Shown piece by piece: positions 21,389-32,659 of a stretch of 64,000 nt of DNA. Origin of the DNA: Dendrocalamus latiflorus (lineage: Eukaryota; Streptophyta; Magnoliopsida; Poales; Poaceae); assembly GCA_017311315.1 (NCBI GenBank), contig CM029622.1, positions 13,823,002-13,887,001 of the forward strand, in the 5' to 3' direction. A program made the translations under genes and the position numbers. Below the pieces are notes generated by a model. The model was given only the letters and a program-made list of their open reading frames with translations. It was not told the DNA's origin and made no database searches. Within the stretch, counting starts at the first letter, position 1; each line of letters starts with the position of its first letter.

Positions 21389-23966
21389 TGTATTACCGCA
21401 CTAGTACCATATCAGAACTAGTGCACATAGTTGAGCAGTGATGAATACATTATCTGGAAATGCTATATTATAATGATAAAGAGTACCAGCCTTATGGCCA
21501 CTTATTACAACTGAGGTTATATGAGTACACAGACTTATAAAACACAGTGGAAGCAAAACAAATAAACTCTGAATATGACCCATCCATACGCTACAAGCAA
21601 TTGACTGAGATAGTGCTACACATGAAGTAGTTATAATCTCCTTCTGGATCTTCATAATCCTCTAAGATTGTGTTTATAGCATGTGAGTACATAAAGTACT
21701 CCGCAAGTTTCAGAAAAATGCATTTATTTTTATGCAAGGTTTAGCAAATAGGCTTATTATGGTTCTTTTGCGTAAAGGAATATTTTTTAAAAAATATATT
21801 TTACAAAGCACTCAATTGACCAAAGTATTCAATTCAATTAAGCTACATAATATTCTAGTAAATGTTCCATGCACCTACACTATTAAACATGTTTGTTCTA
21901 TACCAGACTTGTGTTTATATGCTAGTGATCAGTTTGGATAGTCACAAGCGTTGGTCCTTAAATGACTAGGGCGATACTTTCACAATACAAGATATCATGC
22001 TCCGGCTGCACCAATCCAATCTTACCATCCACCCAAGTCTAAAATAGTTTTTAACCATATTATTTTATTTTTCAAACCAATGGCAATATCAATTGCCATA
22101 CATTTGATAAAATGACCTTTAAGAATATTTTTATTCAATTTTCCACCCAAGGAATGATATTGACCAGTTGTATAAGCAAATCTACCATTCTAAACTAACC
22201 ACAATAATGTACTCATTATCAATGGTAATCTATACTAGAGTGACAAATGTACATGGATTTCAAATATCAATAAAAGTCATTTCAAGTAGGATTTAACTTA
22301 TTCCTAATTCTTCAATTAACATTAAATAAAAATAGCAATGCATAATATCTTTCAAAAGATATAAGAATAAATTTTAGAAACATTATGATCAACATGGTTA
22401 AGGAAGATTTGCCTGATGTGAACTGGTGCTTCTTCTTGCTAGTTGGGTGCTCTTCAATAGTGTCAATGTCTAAACGCACAAAACGAGAACAAAATTAATA
22501 ATCAACAAATACAAATAAAATATAGAAATTTATAAAATAGGTACTAGGAGATATATTACAAATTTAGGAAATTGAATCACTTGATTCGGAGTTTGCACAG
22601 TGGAGAACGAGCAATCAGAATATTAAATGCTAAAAATGAGAAGGAAAAAGAATATTCTCGAGGAATATTTTTTCGGCTGAAATTTAAAATCAAAACTGAC
22701 GGGTGATCCCTCATGTCATTGACTCACAAAGAGAAATAGGAAGATAAAGGGAATGAACCATGGCCGAAATAGAGGGAGGGCGACGGCGGCTCTGGACAGT
22801 GGTGGCGATGCGAGGAGAATGGGTGATGGTCAAAATGGGTCGATAGGGTCACAGGGAAGTGGAAGGTGGTAGCATCGTGTGCAACAGGGCTCTACAGTGA
22901 GCTGATGGTGGCCAGGGCTCGCGCGGATGGTGGTGACAATGGTATGGTGGCAGTGCCCTCTAAAATTTTGCATGCTCATGAGCACGGCGACGACGAGGGG
23001 AGTACTCTAATACGGTTGGTGGGCTCAGGGGTGGTCGGAGATGGGCTGCCGATGATGGCCGACGACGGGAAGGAGATGGCACTAGTGGCGGTGTTCCATG
23101 CTAGCGTAATGGCCAAATTGAAGCGGGGAACATAGAGGGGATGGAGGAGGTGTTATGGGTGTAAGAAATTGGAAAATCACTCATTGAGGATGACGAATTG
23201 ACAGCAAGAGGTGGTTTCGGTTGACGATGGGGAATATAGCAAAATACAATGATGGGATGCGTGGAAAACAAAATTGATTGGGGGAAGTTTCATGGAAATC
23301 GGGAACACGATATGACACAAGAGAACTTCACCAGAGAGTGCGAAACAACGAGGTGGGGTGGCAGAGTGGTAGTCGGCTTTGGGGAAGATGATGCGCACCG
23401 TGACAACAAGGGCACAAGCGACGGTGAGGGTTGAGGGGTGCACGAAGGGAGTGAATGGGGTCACGATGCTCAAATTTATAGACTAGAGAGGGGAGAAACC
23501 GATGCGATTCAATCTTGCAACGGGTGAGAGGTGACTGAGACTTGAATGTGCACAGCGCGAATAGAAACGGCTGATTGATAAAGGAGGTGATGTAGTGCGG
23601 TGAATGCGACAGTTTCTGGTTATGAAGACAATACAAAAATTCCGACAAAGATGTGCAGCATGGGCGACTAGGCACACGCAGGCGGCTGGCTTAGGCGTAG
23701 CCTAGGAATGGGCAACACTTGGGTAGGCAAAGCAAAGAGAGAAGGGGAGGGGAGGGAGATGAGCTTAGCGCAAAGGGAAAAAGGAATGGGCCTGGATAGA
23801 AAATAGAGCGTGCTAAAAAAGGAAAAAGAAATTCATCCCAAAATGAAATTTGAAATTGAAGTTAGAAATTTGAATTTGGAATTGGAGATTAATTTTCAAG
23901 ATTACACAAAAATCTAAATGCTTTAAAATAATTAATTTTACAGAAAGTAAATATTGGGTTGTTACA
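21389..23966 (-). mobile_element. Putative Gypsy-type LTR (solo?), minus orientation
   Basis: On the minus strand it would start TGTAACAACCCAATATTTAC (at 23966) and end GGTAATACA (at 21389), the TGTAAC..TTACA pattern of the other two long LTRs here. Like them it has a GC-rich exon-like stretch close to its start (22740-23700). No primer-binding site or matching 5-bp duplication (CTCTG versus ATCAT) was found, so the limits are tentative. Open frames in the GC-rich part are not considered genes. Confidence 0.45.
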
Positions 23967-24971
23967 ATCATTTAGACCCCTACACTTGAAAACTCTTCCA
24001 AGCATGTTCCCATACTACGCAAATCTTCTTGAGATATCCCTAAACCTACACAAATGTTTCAAATAAATGCATCTACTAGTTCAATAATAGAAAAGTCTAA
24101 ACATAACAACATTTCTCAACTCTTTGCTCTTTTCCACATTCTAATGTGCTGGAGATTCCTCTTTTCCACATTCTAATGTGTTGGAGATCCTCATCGGGCA
24201 AGATTTAAGACCTAGAATCATCTGATCATTTGCCACAAGAAGAATATCCACATACCTCCACTACTAAAGTGCACAAACTATAGGAGACTGAGCAATGTTT
24301 TGTGCAACATTTTGGGATATGAATAAGCAAATGGGTTTATATGAAATAGTTTGCAAATTCACTGATATGCTGGGAAGATTTTGAAGTTTAAGATCTAAGT
24401 AATGCAATGTTGCAAGCTTAGAACCATTGTGCAATTTGCCCCTATCTATACGTAGTTAATATAAGAGGGGGAATGTTTGCTGTAATTACAAGTGGTTTAC
24501 TGAATCATACAAACAACCACAATTCTAGTGATTTCAAATTCCAACATTGAGTTCCACAACATACAACCAACCTTGGCGGCTTTGATTCTTTTTTCCCCAC
24601 TGAACATCCTTATAATCCAAAGGCGCACTCCATAATCACATGTTATTCTTTTGTCATTCCATCCTTCATATGACCAAAATTCCACCACTTGTACATTGCA
24701 AATAACAACTCCCACCTATAAAGGATAAGCAAACATCATAGACTGAGATATACAAATATAGAAGATATCTTGGGCTAGCTTGTGTACTTTTCCTTTAAAT
24801 TACAATATTATCAATAATTATCTCCCATGGCGCCTATTTTTATGTCCTCAAAGCAACATCACTTGTTGGTCTCCATTGTCCTTCAATCAGTTAGAAGATT
24901 AGAACCCACTCTTCAGAAAACTCGTATAATAAAAAAGACGAATTATTTTCAGAATAAATTTGGGGCTTTGG
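23967..24971. other. Intergenic, no gene seen; short tandem repeat
   Basis: CTTTTCCACATTCTAATGTG is present twice in tandem at about 24128-24185. A minus-strand frame at 24497-24715 has no recognisable motif. Nothing else was supported. Confidence 0.45.
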
Positions 24972-24979
24972 TAATAAAG

Positions 24980-25684
24980 TAGGGGTGCAAATGGTTTGGG
25001 TTAATCTCGATAGATCCGGTACTGGATATGGGAAGGTAATTTAGTATTCAGTACCAAATCTGGTCGGTACCGAATACAGTAGTGAAAATGAAAGAGTTAA
25101 AATTCGATCGATAGCGTCGATAAACAGTAAACCGGATACTATCTGACCGGATATCCGACAAACAAGTTAGTATCCCCAACCGGCCCAACCCATCAACCAT
25201 CATTGATACCAACCGCCCTAGATTTTACCCCAAGTTTTAATCTAACTCCAAAGTCCAACCACTCTAGCCAGTTGCCACAAATCCTCCCCGCTTATGTTGA
25301 ACTTGCATATGAATTTATCGGTTTTTGAATTAATGTATGAATTTATAAATTTTCAAACCTATGTATGAATTTATCGTTTATGTTAAACTTATGTTGTGTC
25401 GCTATCGTACTTAAGTAATCTAAATGGTTGAAGGCTTGAAGTGATGGTGGTATATTTCAATATATATCTTTTTTTATGTATGCATGTACTATCCATCTAT
25501 ATTATCCGTTTTCGATTTGAAACCGTCATGTATCTGTCCCAATGGTATCATATTCGAAATTCCGAATACTTCGAATTTCTATTCGTATCCAGTTTTACCG
25601 TATCCAACTCCAAATCTAGAGAAAAATATAGATTAAAATACGATATAAACAATATCTGTCCGAATCCAGTCCGATTACACCCTA
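24980..25684. mobile_element. hAT-type MITE
   Basis: The left end TAGGGGTGCAAATGG and right end CCGATTACACCCTA are inverted. The 8-bp flanks TAATAAAG (24972-24979) and TAACAAGG (25685-25692) agree at six of eight positions, fitting an old hAT target-site duplication. The interior is AT-rich and has no coding capacity. It lies about 200 bp downstream of the mTERF stop codon. Confidence 0.7.
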
Positions 25685-25885
25685 TAACAAGGAGTCCTAA
25701 GGATCCATAATAGTCCCACCAGCCACCAGGTCCATATCCTCAAGCCAACATAGTTTCGAAACGAAGCAAGTCAATGTTACACGGAGCACACTTCTGACTA
25801 ATATGGTTATTCTGAGTTCTGACCACCTGACAGTTGTAAAATTACAATTCATTATAAACCAATAGTGCCAGCACTGGCTATTTGA

Positions 25886-27103
25886 CTACCTCACAGTTCC
25901 AGCACTAGCTGTCCCAGCTCTGTAAGCTTCAAATATTTGAGGAATTGCTTCCTGGTAACCGGTGACATACTTCTCCATGAACTTCTTCTCCCCCATCATC
26001 AGATGGTTCATCAGGATGCCCCGCTTGATGATGCCCCTTGACGCCAATATGCCCAGCACCGTGCACCTCGGCAAGAGCCGCTTCTCGTCGCTGAGCGAGA
26101 GAACCGTCGGACTCCCCGCTACATACTCCGGGCTCCAGCCAAGCCTGTCGGCGAACAAGTGCCAGATACGCCTCACTTTGTCCACTGACACAGCCATGCA
26201 GTATGGGTGCCTGACGAAGGCCTGCTTCACCTGCTCCTCGGTCCACCCCAAGCTCAGGTAATTGTCCATCCTGCGCTTCCATCTAGACGGATACATGATG
26301 GCAAACACCCCGAAGGCGTAAGGGAACATACCGGAGGACGGGCTGACCCCGAGCTCCTTCATGGCGGCCAAGCTCTCGTCGAAGAGGGCGGCCCTGTGCA
26401 TGAGCGCCTTGGGATGCGTGCTGACCAGCTTGACGATGACAGCGTCCGGGGCGCCGTGGTCGCGGAGGATCTTGACCTTGGGGAGCAGCACGGCGCGGAG
26501 GTCACCGTGGATGAGCTCCGTGTACTGCTTGACGGCGGCGAGCACGTCCTTCTCGGTGCCGAGGAGGTCCTTGAGGAGCATGTAGTTGGGGCGGAGGACG
26601 CGCGTGAGGCTGTAGTGGAGGACGCGGGATGGGTTGGCGAGGATGATGCGGCGGATCTCGGTGTCGGTGAGACCGATGTCGCGGCGGAAGAAGTCAAGCT
26701 TGGGCGCGAGGGTGATTTCGGCGCGGTAGGTGAGCACGGCGGGGGCGGCGGAGACGACGCGGGCGAGGTCGGCGCCTGCGAGGCCGATGCCGCGGAAGAG
26801 GGTGAGAACGTCGCGCGCCTTCTTGGTGGAGCACAGGCGGACGCGCGCGGCAGCCGCGGCCGCGGCGGGCTCCGAGAGGCAACAGGAGTTGCGGAGGAAG
26901 TGGAGCGTGAGGGAGCAGGGGTCTCCCGCGCCGCCGCCGGCGACGCGGGAGAGGGCGGCTGGGCTGCCCAGGAGGTGTTTGAGGAAATGCGGGAGAGGGG
27001 GAGAGCCGCACGAGCCGAGGGGTTTGGGGGAGCTGCTGCCGCTGCCGAGGAGGAGGGGGAGGAGGGCGTGGACCTTGGGGTGTTGGTGCCGACGGCGAAG
27101 CAT
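25886..27103 (-). CDS. mTERF-family protein, organelle-targeted
   Basis: A single 405-codon ATG-started frame. The N-terminal 75-90 residues are rich in Arg, Ser, Pro and Ala with few acidic residues, as in a mitochondrial or plastid targeting peptide. Helical mTERF repeats follow: KARDVLTLFRGIGLAGADLA, VVSAAPAVLTYRAE, LDFFRRDIGLTDTEIRRIIL, ANPSRVLHYSL, VSTHPKALM, FVRHPYCMAVSVDKVRRIW and SPTVLSLSDEKRLLPRCTVL. The 'P..L..S' ends of each repeat are typical. The lack of introns and the length suit the large grass mTERF clade. Members bind nucleic acid and act in organelle transcription, splicing or translation; which of these applies here cannot be told. The frame is intact. It diverges from the PNRC-motif gene, with start codons about 505 bp apart. 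Confidence 0.93.
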   Translation of the reverse strand: MLRRRHQHPKVHALLPLLLGSGSSSPKPLGSCGSPPLPHFLKHLLGSPAALSRVAGGGAGDPCSLTLHFLRNSCCLSEPAAAAAAARVRLCSTKKARDVLTLFRGIGLAGADLARVVSAAPAVLTYRAEITLAPKLDFFRRDIGLTDTEIRRIILANPSRVLHYSLTRVLRPNYMLLKDLLGTEKDVLAAVKQYTELIHGDLRAVLLPKVKILRDHGAPDAVIVKLVSTHPKALMHRAALFDESLAAMKELGVSPSSGMFPYAFGVFAIMYPSRWKRRMDNYLSLGWTEEQVKQAFVRHPYCMAVSVDKVRRIWHLFADRLGWSPEYVAGSPTVLSLSDEKRLLPRCTVLGILASRGIIKRGILMNHLMMGEKKFMEKYVTGYQEAIPQIFEAYRAGTASAGTVR

Positions 27104-27608
27104 TTGGAAGGTGGAGGAGGGGGAAGGGGCGGCGGCGGGGGTTGGTGATAGCGAGCTCGCTGCTCACTCCGCCGGCATGCCTTTCCGGTCCAGTGGCAGG
27201 CAGCCGGGCCGTTCAGAATTTCAAATGCATGGGTGGCAATCAAGGCCATGTATATGGGGTCGGCCTGGAAAGGAAAGTGGTTGTTTGGGGCAAAAGCCCA
27301 ACCATCGGGAAAGGAAAGTTCCAGCCCGAGCCCATTCAGCGTGCTATGTACGCGTATACATTCGCCGACATACCAGATACCGCCTATGCGGCACCGTCGA
27401 TATATACGTATCAGTCCTAGGCGGAATCTCATAACCCGTATTCGCAAGCCCTAACGCTTTCGTGTCTCCTGCTCCCGTTTGCGAAGAGTTCTGGTACGTT
27501 TTCCGCATTGTTTTCGCGATTTCGCTCTTCGAGCCCTCCGGTACGTTTTAGGTTTCCGCTAGCGCGTTCGTCTCGCCACCGCTTCCGTTTGCGTGCGGCT
27601 TGGCAGCC
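27104..27608. promoter_or_regulatory. Shared divergent promoter region (mTERF / PNRC-motif gene)
   Basis: 505 bp separate the two ATGs. A TATA-like stretch (CGATATATACGTATC, about 27397-27411) lies some 200 bp upstream of the plus-strand ATG. The part nearest the plus-strand gene is C/T-rich, like a plant leader. Whether the two genes share elements is inference. Confidence 0.5.
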
Positions 27609-28145
27609 ATGGCTTGCACGGCCGCCGCGGCTCTTCCGCCGTTGTTGCCGACCCCGCCGAAGGACCGCATGCTGGGATTGCTCCCGACGCCGCCGACGAG
27701 CTGCATCGTCTCCACGCCTGCTTCTCCCGCGCAGTCCGCATCGTCGAGCGAGCGGCGGGATTGGGGCAAGAAGCCCGGCCGCGCGTCCTCCAGCGAGAGC
27801 TGGATCAAGGACAAGACCCTCGGCGCCGCATCGCCGAGCGAGAGCCGGGACAGGGAGAAGGCCGTCGGCCGCGCGTCATTTAGCGAGAGCTGGGTGAGGG
27901 ACAAGATGCTCAGTCGCTTGCTGTCAGACGAGAGCGGCGAGCGCGCCGGCCGCGCGCCGGAGAGGGGGAGTTGGAACGGCGGCAAGAGGCCTGCAAGCCG
28001 CGCGCCCTCGGACGACCAGTGTGACAAGAAGCCGAGGCCCGAGGAGGAGGCGGAGTCGGCGGCGCAACTTTTCGCCGGCCCGACCTTCATCGTGTCTCCT
28101 GACCCCAGCGCTCTTCCCATTCCGAGCTTCGTGAAGACGCGCTAG
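27609..28145 (+). CDS. Small PNRC-motif protein (178 aa), possible mRNA-decay adaptor
   Basis: An ATG-started frame that ends ..PTFIVSPDPSALPIPSFVKTR. The short proline-rich SxPxPSxLPxPxF segment resembles the motif of PNRC/EDC-type proteins, which bind the EVH1 domain of DCP1 in mRNA decapping; plants have small proteins with this C-terminal motif. The middle consists of about four imperfect 15-residue repeats (SSSERRDWGKKPGRA, SSSESWIKDKTLGAA, SPSESRDREKAVGRA, SFSESWVRDKMLSRL), giving a charged, probably disordered region. The N-terminus is rich in Ala and Pro (LLPTPP twice). The frame is intact, and the start is the first ATG after a T/C-rich leader. Function is inferred from the short motif only. 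Confidence 0.75.
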   Translation: MACTAAAALPPLLPTPPKDRMLGLLPTPPTSCIVSTPASPAQSASSSERRDWGKKPGRASSSESWIKDKTLGAASPSESRDREKAVGRASFSESWVRDKMLSRLLSDESGERAGRAPERGSWNGGKRPASRAPSDDQCDKKPRPEEEAESAAQLFAGPTFIVSPDPSALPIPSFVKTR

Positions 28146-28199
28146 CCTCCTGCCTTCTGCACAGAGCTTGATCAGGTTCAATCCCTAATGTTCAACGTT

Positions 28200-28431
28200 C
28201 CGCCATTCCTGTAGCCATATTAGTCCTTATATTAAACATTTTTCCTTTTAACCGAAGTTGCCAAAGGATTCTAGCCATCACTTTATTTAAGGCACACAAA
28301 AGTTAATCCGACAAATTTTACTGTTACACGCTTATCTCAGATAAACAATTTGCCATTCCTGTAGCCATATTAGTCCTTATATTAAAGATTTTTCCTTTTA
28401 ACCGAAGTTGCCAAAGGATTGTAGCCGTCAA
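28200..28431 (+). repeat. 76-bp direct repeat in the 3' region of the PNRC-motif gene
   Basis: GCCATTCCTGTAGCCATATT... occurs at about 28201-28277 and again at about 28351-28427 with two or three differences. The unit plus spacer is about 150 bp. It lies just after the stop codon, in 3' UTR or intron sequence. Confidence 0.85.
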
Positions 28432-30235
28432 TACATCTCAGGCACTCCTAGCTCTGCATTGATATTTGCTTAAAATCCTTAGGAGATTTTTTGCTTTTTT
28501 TTTTTGGCCTCTAGATTAGTGCAGCTAAAGGATTCCTGGAAATTTTGAGCCTTTTGTTGGCCTTCCAACATGGAAACGTCTTTGTTTCCTACAAGAAGAC
28601 AGGTTTGCAACTCTTCATGGTAAGAACTGCAGCTCTTCCAAGTTACTGATACCAGTTGTAGGTTGAGTGTTTATTTTGAAAGTGCCTGTCAGTAAGAACA
28701 AAGCATGATATTCAGAATGTGTTTCCATGCTCCATAGATTGGTTATTAGATTGCTGGAAAACAAAAATAAGGTATTTCAGGTATATGTCAACGGTCGTGT
28801 TAAAAACTTAGAATACTAAAACTCCACACACTCCACCATATATGCAGAATTATTTTAGTTCAATCTTCAGAAAACTTCATCTCTGATTACCAATGAAAAC
28901 TAGAAATATTGCTTATCAAACCACATTTACATGAAAATTTTAAAAGATTCTGACATTTCATGACCAGCAAAATGCAGTTCCTGTAATTCGGCGATTGCAC
29001 ATTTCAGCTTGGTGCTTAGATCGACTCATTTCTCATTGGGTGGTTTGCCTTCTTGGTAATGCAACCATCTAAAAAAGCTAGGTTGGGATGTCGGCCCCTG
29101 CACCGATAATGTATAATTAGTTGAAGGTTTCTTCAGGCAAGTAATACAATGTTCAAAGGAAGCTCCTGGCAGGTACTACCATATTGTCATATCTTGAGTA
29201 TATCTTGTTGAGTAACAACCAAAGCATAGAAAGCCGATAGTGTGTTTTTCTACATAATATTGAATTACAACTTTCTGTGTTATTTACAGTATCGTGATAT
29301 ATCTTTGTTAAGCAAGAAGCAAATTAAGCATAGAAATGCAAAATTGCCATATAGATTGTTGCCAATGTATTACCATATCATGCATGCTTTCTCAACGTAA
29401 TGATTCAAGGCTTTTACTTTGTATAGCCTTGAGGAACACCATTCTCGCTGTGGTATGCCGCAAGCCCACAAGCATGGACCAATGCAGCCAACCAATCAAC
29501 TCCCTGTATATGCAAATTGTATGTAATGGGCTTGACCCGCATCGGTGGATGCAACTTCCGGCTTATTTGATTGCCTGGTCGAGCGGCTGGGCGCGTGCAA
29601 GATTCCCTCCGGTGCATGGCCTCAACACGTGGAGGCTCCTTCACTACACAGCCAGGCCCAACGCGTGCAGGCCCAGGTGCATGCATGGAATCAGCTCAAT
29701 AGATGCTATTAAGTTTTATCTTGTGGCCAGTTCTCACATCGTGAGACCAATGATGATGCATACATGGTTCAAATGTCGCCTTTGGGCAACTAATGTGTTG
29801 TGAATGGTAAAGAACAAGGTCTGCCATAGGTCAACACTGAGGCCACCCTGCTGCTGTTTTGTCCAAGGTTTTTGGTGAGTTCAAACATTTTTACACGGCT
29901 GTGATGTCTGAGACTAACCAAGTTTTTTGGCTGCTGCTTGATAGATTATTTTTGAGCCATGTCTTCTGCAATGCACTTGCTTTCTCTGTCCAGCACGCTA
30001 TTATGTTAGCATTGGTTTGGTCAAGGCATTCCTCTGTTCAGTTTCAGTATTTTGCAACACCTCTTGCGTCAGGTTTGATTTTTGCCACACCTCTTGTAAC
30101 AGTTAGCCTGATACTGCTCACGTTTTGTCCAGTGCTTTGTCCCATCAATCTTGGCTTGATACTGCTATTTTTACCACTGATACATGTGTACTATTGACAA
30201 GTGGCGCAAAAGTTATTTAGTTGAAGCTTGGGGAG
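28432..30235 (+). other. Possible intron or 3' region of the PNRC-motif gene; no gene seen
   Basis: AT-rich, with short frames lacking motifs. A block at about 29510-29690 is more GC-rich than its surroundings and could be an insertion, but I could not define ends. Confidence 0.35.
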
Positions 30236-30425
30236 GAGGGGTTCTGGTAGCTGCTCGTCCTAGTAGTTGTTTTTTCCTTCTTTTCTTTCTTAGGTTTTTC
30301 CCTCGTTCGTGCTGTTCTCTTGTTTCTTGGTGCTGACTCAAGTGGCTCGTGTGCGCTTGGGCATGTAATCTGTTTTTGCTCTACTTAATACAAAGACGAA
30401 TATATCTCCTGCAGGCTCTCGAATG
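30236..30425 (+). mobile_element. LINE 3'-end-like sequence
   Basis: TTTTTGCTCTACTTAATACAAAGACG ... ATCTCCTGCAGGCTCTCG resembles the 3' end of many grass L1-type LINEs (..TTAATATAAAGATACGCAGC.. CTCCTGCG..TTCGAG). No target-site duplication was identified. Weak. Confidence 0.3.
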
Positions 30426-30553
30426 GCGCAAATGATGTACGTTGTTCTATTGCCTTTTAGTTTATTCACAATTTGTATTGCTGTCCAGCTGATATTATTG
30501 TTCTCTTACTAGTTTTTCGCATCTCAAATTATGCTACCTCTGAATAATGAATA

Positions 30554-30773
30554 GATGCTCAGCATACTACCTTGAAGGTTGCTTCTGCCCCATTCATGAC
30601 GGAAAGAAGTTCAAGATGGCGCGGCCGGTGAAGCTTCATCCCTATCTACGGCAAGGACTTCGACTACCCCTAGTGCTAAAGCCGGTATGACTGTCCGGAC
30701 TCTGGAGGACTGCTGGTTGGGCATCAATCAGCAAGCACGCAAGAGGCACTTGGCCATCCTCAGCGCGGTAGCT
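30554..30773 (+). other. Possible 3' terminal exon of the upstream gene
   Basis: A frame open from about 30598 to the TGA at 30771-30773 ends in MTVRTLEDCWLGINQQARKR and LAILSAVA, after Ser/Thr-rich sequence. It is directly followed by the UTR-like sequence that begins the duplicated segment at 30798. It could be an alternative last exon of the gene at 27609. I do not recognise the peptide. Confidence 0.25.
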
Positions 30774-31467
30774 TGACAGCGTTATGCTGTACACACCAAC
30801 TGGTCTCAGTGAGGATGACTGCGTTTGCTAACAAGAGTTGTCCGCTGGTTGCTGGTCAAAATCAACTGTAACTTTGTTCTTTACCTTTTGCTGTTCTTGT
30901 GTAATGGAATTTGTATTATGTTATGTAAATCGTCCAACAACCAAATTTTATTCCTACTCAAAGACGCACTCGCCGTTACTTGTTTTCATGAGAACAAAAC
31001 CAACTGCTCTTCTCTAATCACCAAAACCTCATTAGCCTCTAATCTATCACCTGCCGCCATTATTAATTACACAAGCAAATCAATTGCCCAAAGCAAGATA
31101 AAGCTCACAGATTATAAACAAAAAGGGAATTAATATCTAAGGATAAAACTCGGCCAAAACTCACCTTAATTAAGGGCCTGTTTGGGACTGCTCCGCTCCA
31201 AGTTTTTCAGCTCCGCTCCCAACTTCGCTAACCAAACAGGTCCAACTCCAAAAACTCCGCTCCAAAAAAAAGGTGGAGTTAGAGGGCAACTCCATGTTTT
31301 TTATGGAGCTCCTCAAGGGGTACTCCAGAAATAAAGCTTATATACCTCCTCGTAGAGTTTGTGAGAAATTACACACCACTGCCATTACACAATTCCTCTC
31401 CTCCATACCGATTCGATTTCTTTTAATTCCGACCTTCCTTCTCCGAGCAGCCACCGCTCCACGAGCG

Positions 31468-31757
31468 CGCGCGTTGTGGCTCGCCTCCTGCTCCGTCACC
31501 ACCATCATCTTCGGCGAAAGCCCCCACAGCGCGCCCAGGAATGCGTCCGCGCGGGTCGTCGACGGGGACAGCCTGGACTCCGGGCTCCGCTTGTCCTTGT
31601 CACCGCCGGCGGCGGCCACGGGAGATTCGTCGTCGGAGGCCAGGAGGCAGTGCAGCTGGAGGCTGGAATTGATGGCCAGGGCCTCGCCGGTCTTCATGCG
31701 GAGGGACTCCACGTCGAGGGCGTCGAGGCGGGACACCACGGGGATCCACCCGTGGGA
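31468..31757 (-). pseudogene. GRAS-family (SCL3-like) gene fragment, copy B
   Basis: The same fragment as at 671-960, open on the minus strand, with one Thr-to-Ala difference in the variable spacer. It opposes the trithorax fragment in the same transposon, so transcription from either strand would be antisense to the other piece. It could be a source of antisense or small RNA against the parental GRAS gene; that is inference. Confidence 0.75.
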
Positions 31758-32030
31758 TCTCGCACCCACCAGGATTGGAAGCCGCGGCCTCCCCACGCCC
31801 CAGACAGCCATGGGTTCCCGCGCGGATCACGGCGCGTAGGCAGGCAGAGAGAGAGAGAGAGGGAGGGGCGAGGCGGGCCGGGGACGGGGAGAGCAGCGCC
31901 AGCACGCGCGACATGGACTAGAATGCCGGCTCCTTCCTCACCGTCCGCCGCCTCTGCGGCACCGCCTGCCATCACCCCTCACTTGGTACGTACGCGCGCA
32001 CTGTTCCGCTCGGAATGCCTTGCTTGTTTC

Positions 32031-32571
32031 GGGGAAATTGCACATATACCCCATAGTTAGTAGGCACTTGTAAGTTTGCCCCACACTTAAGTGATCTTGT
32101 AATTTTGCCCCATACTTGATATACCCCCTTATTATTTTGCCTCATTGCCCATTTAGCTCCTATTTTAATTTCGTTTTTCATTTTTTGGGGCAGGAAAAAT
32201 GCAGTAAAAAATATTTACAAAGTTGTCCATTAAATGCCTAAAACATTCTTATTTCATTTTTCATTTTTTACTGCATTTAGCTCCTATTTTAATTTCGTTT
32301 TTTATTTTTTGGGCAGGAAAAATGCAGTACAAAATATTTACAAAGTTGTCCATTAAATGCCTAAAATATTTTAATTTCGTTTTTCATTTTTTACTGCATT
32401 TTTCCTGCCCAAAAAATGAAAAACGAAATTAAAATGGAGCTAAATGGGCAATGGGGCAAAATAATAAGGCGGCATGTCAAGTATGGGGTAAAATTACAAA
32501 GCCACTTAAGTGTGGGGTAAATTTATAAGTGCCTACTAACTATGGGGTTGGGGTATATATGCAATTTCCCC
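32031..32571. mobile_element. MULE-type MITE (541 bp) with perfect 9-bp target duplication
   Basis: GCTTGTTTC flanks both ends (32022-32030 and 32572-32580). The termini GGGGAAATTGCACATATACC and its inverse GGTATATATGCAATTTCCCC extend into inverted repeats of more than 120 bp. A unit of about 110 bp is repeated in the centre. A 9-bp duplication with long inverted repeats points to the Mutator superfamily. It sits upstream of the captured trithorax exon and is absent from copy A, but copy A lacks the whole surrounding region, so the insertion cannot be dated from that. Confidence 0.92.
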
Positions 32572-32659
32572 GCTTGTTTCAGGGAAGATTCTGACTTCGT
32601 GAGGTTTTCCTTTTGCGCATGCGCGCGCCGCAGCGGAGGTCGTGGCGGGGTCGACGGCG

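Noticed and set aside
21384..23971. 5-bp target duplication for the putative LTR at 21389-23966
   Set aside because: The flanks CTCTG and ATCAT do not match, so solo-LTR status with exact limits is not claimed.
26207..27434. Large plus-strand frames opposite the mTERF gene
   Set aside because: They are antisense shadows of a GC-rich coding exon; the minus strand has the recognisable mTERF repeats.
27548..28120. 190-codon minus-strand frame with LSLxxLSL repeats
   Set aside because: It is the shadow of the repeated SxSES units of the PNRC-motif gene on the plus strand and has no family motif.
29336..29803. 155-codon frame in the 3' region of the PNRC-motif gene
   Set aside because: No motif, irregular composition and no splice support; probably chance.
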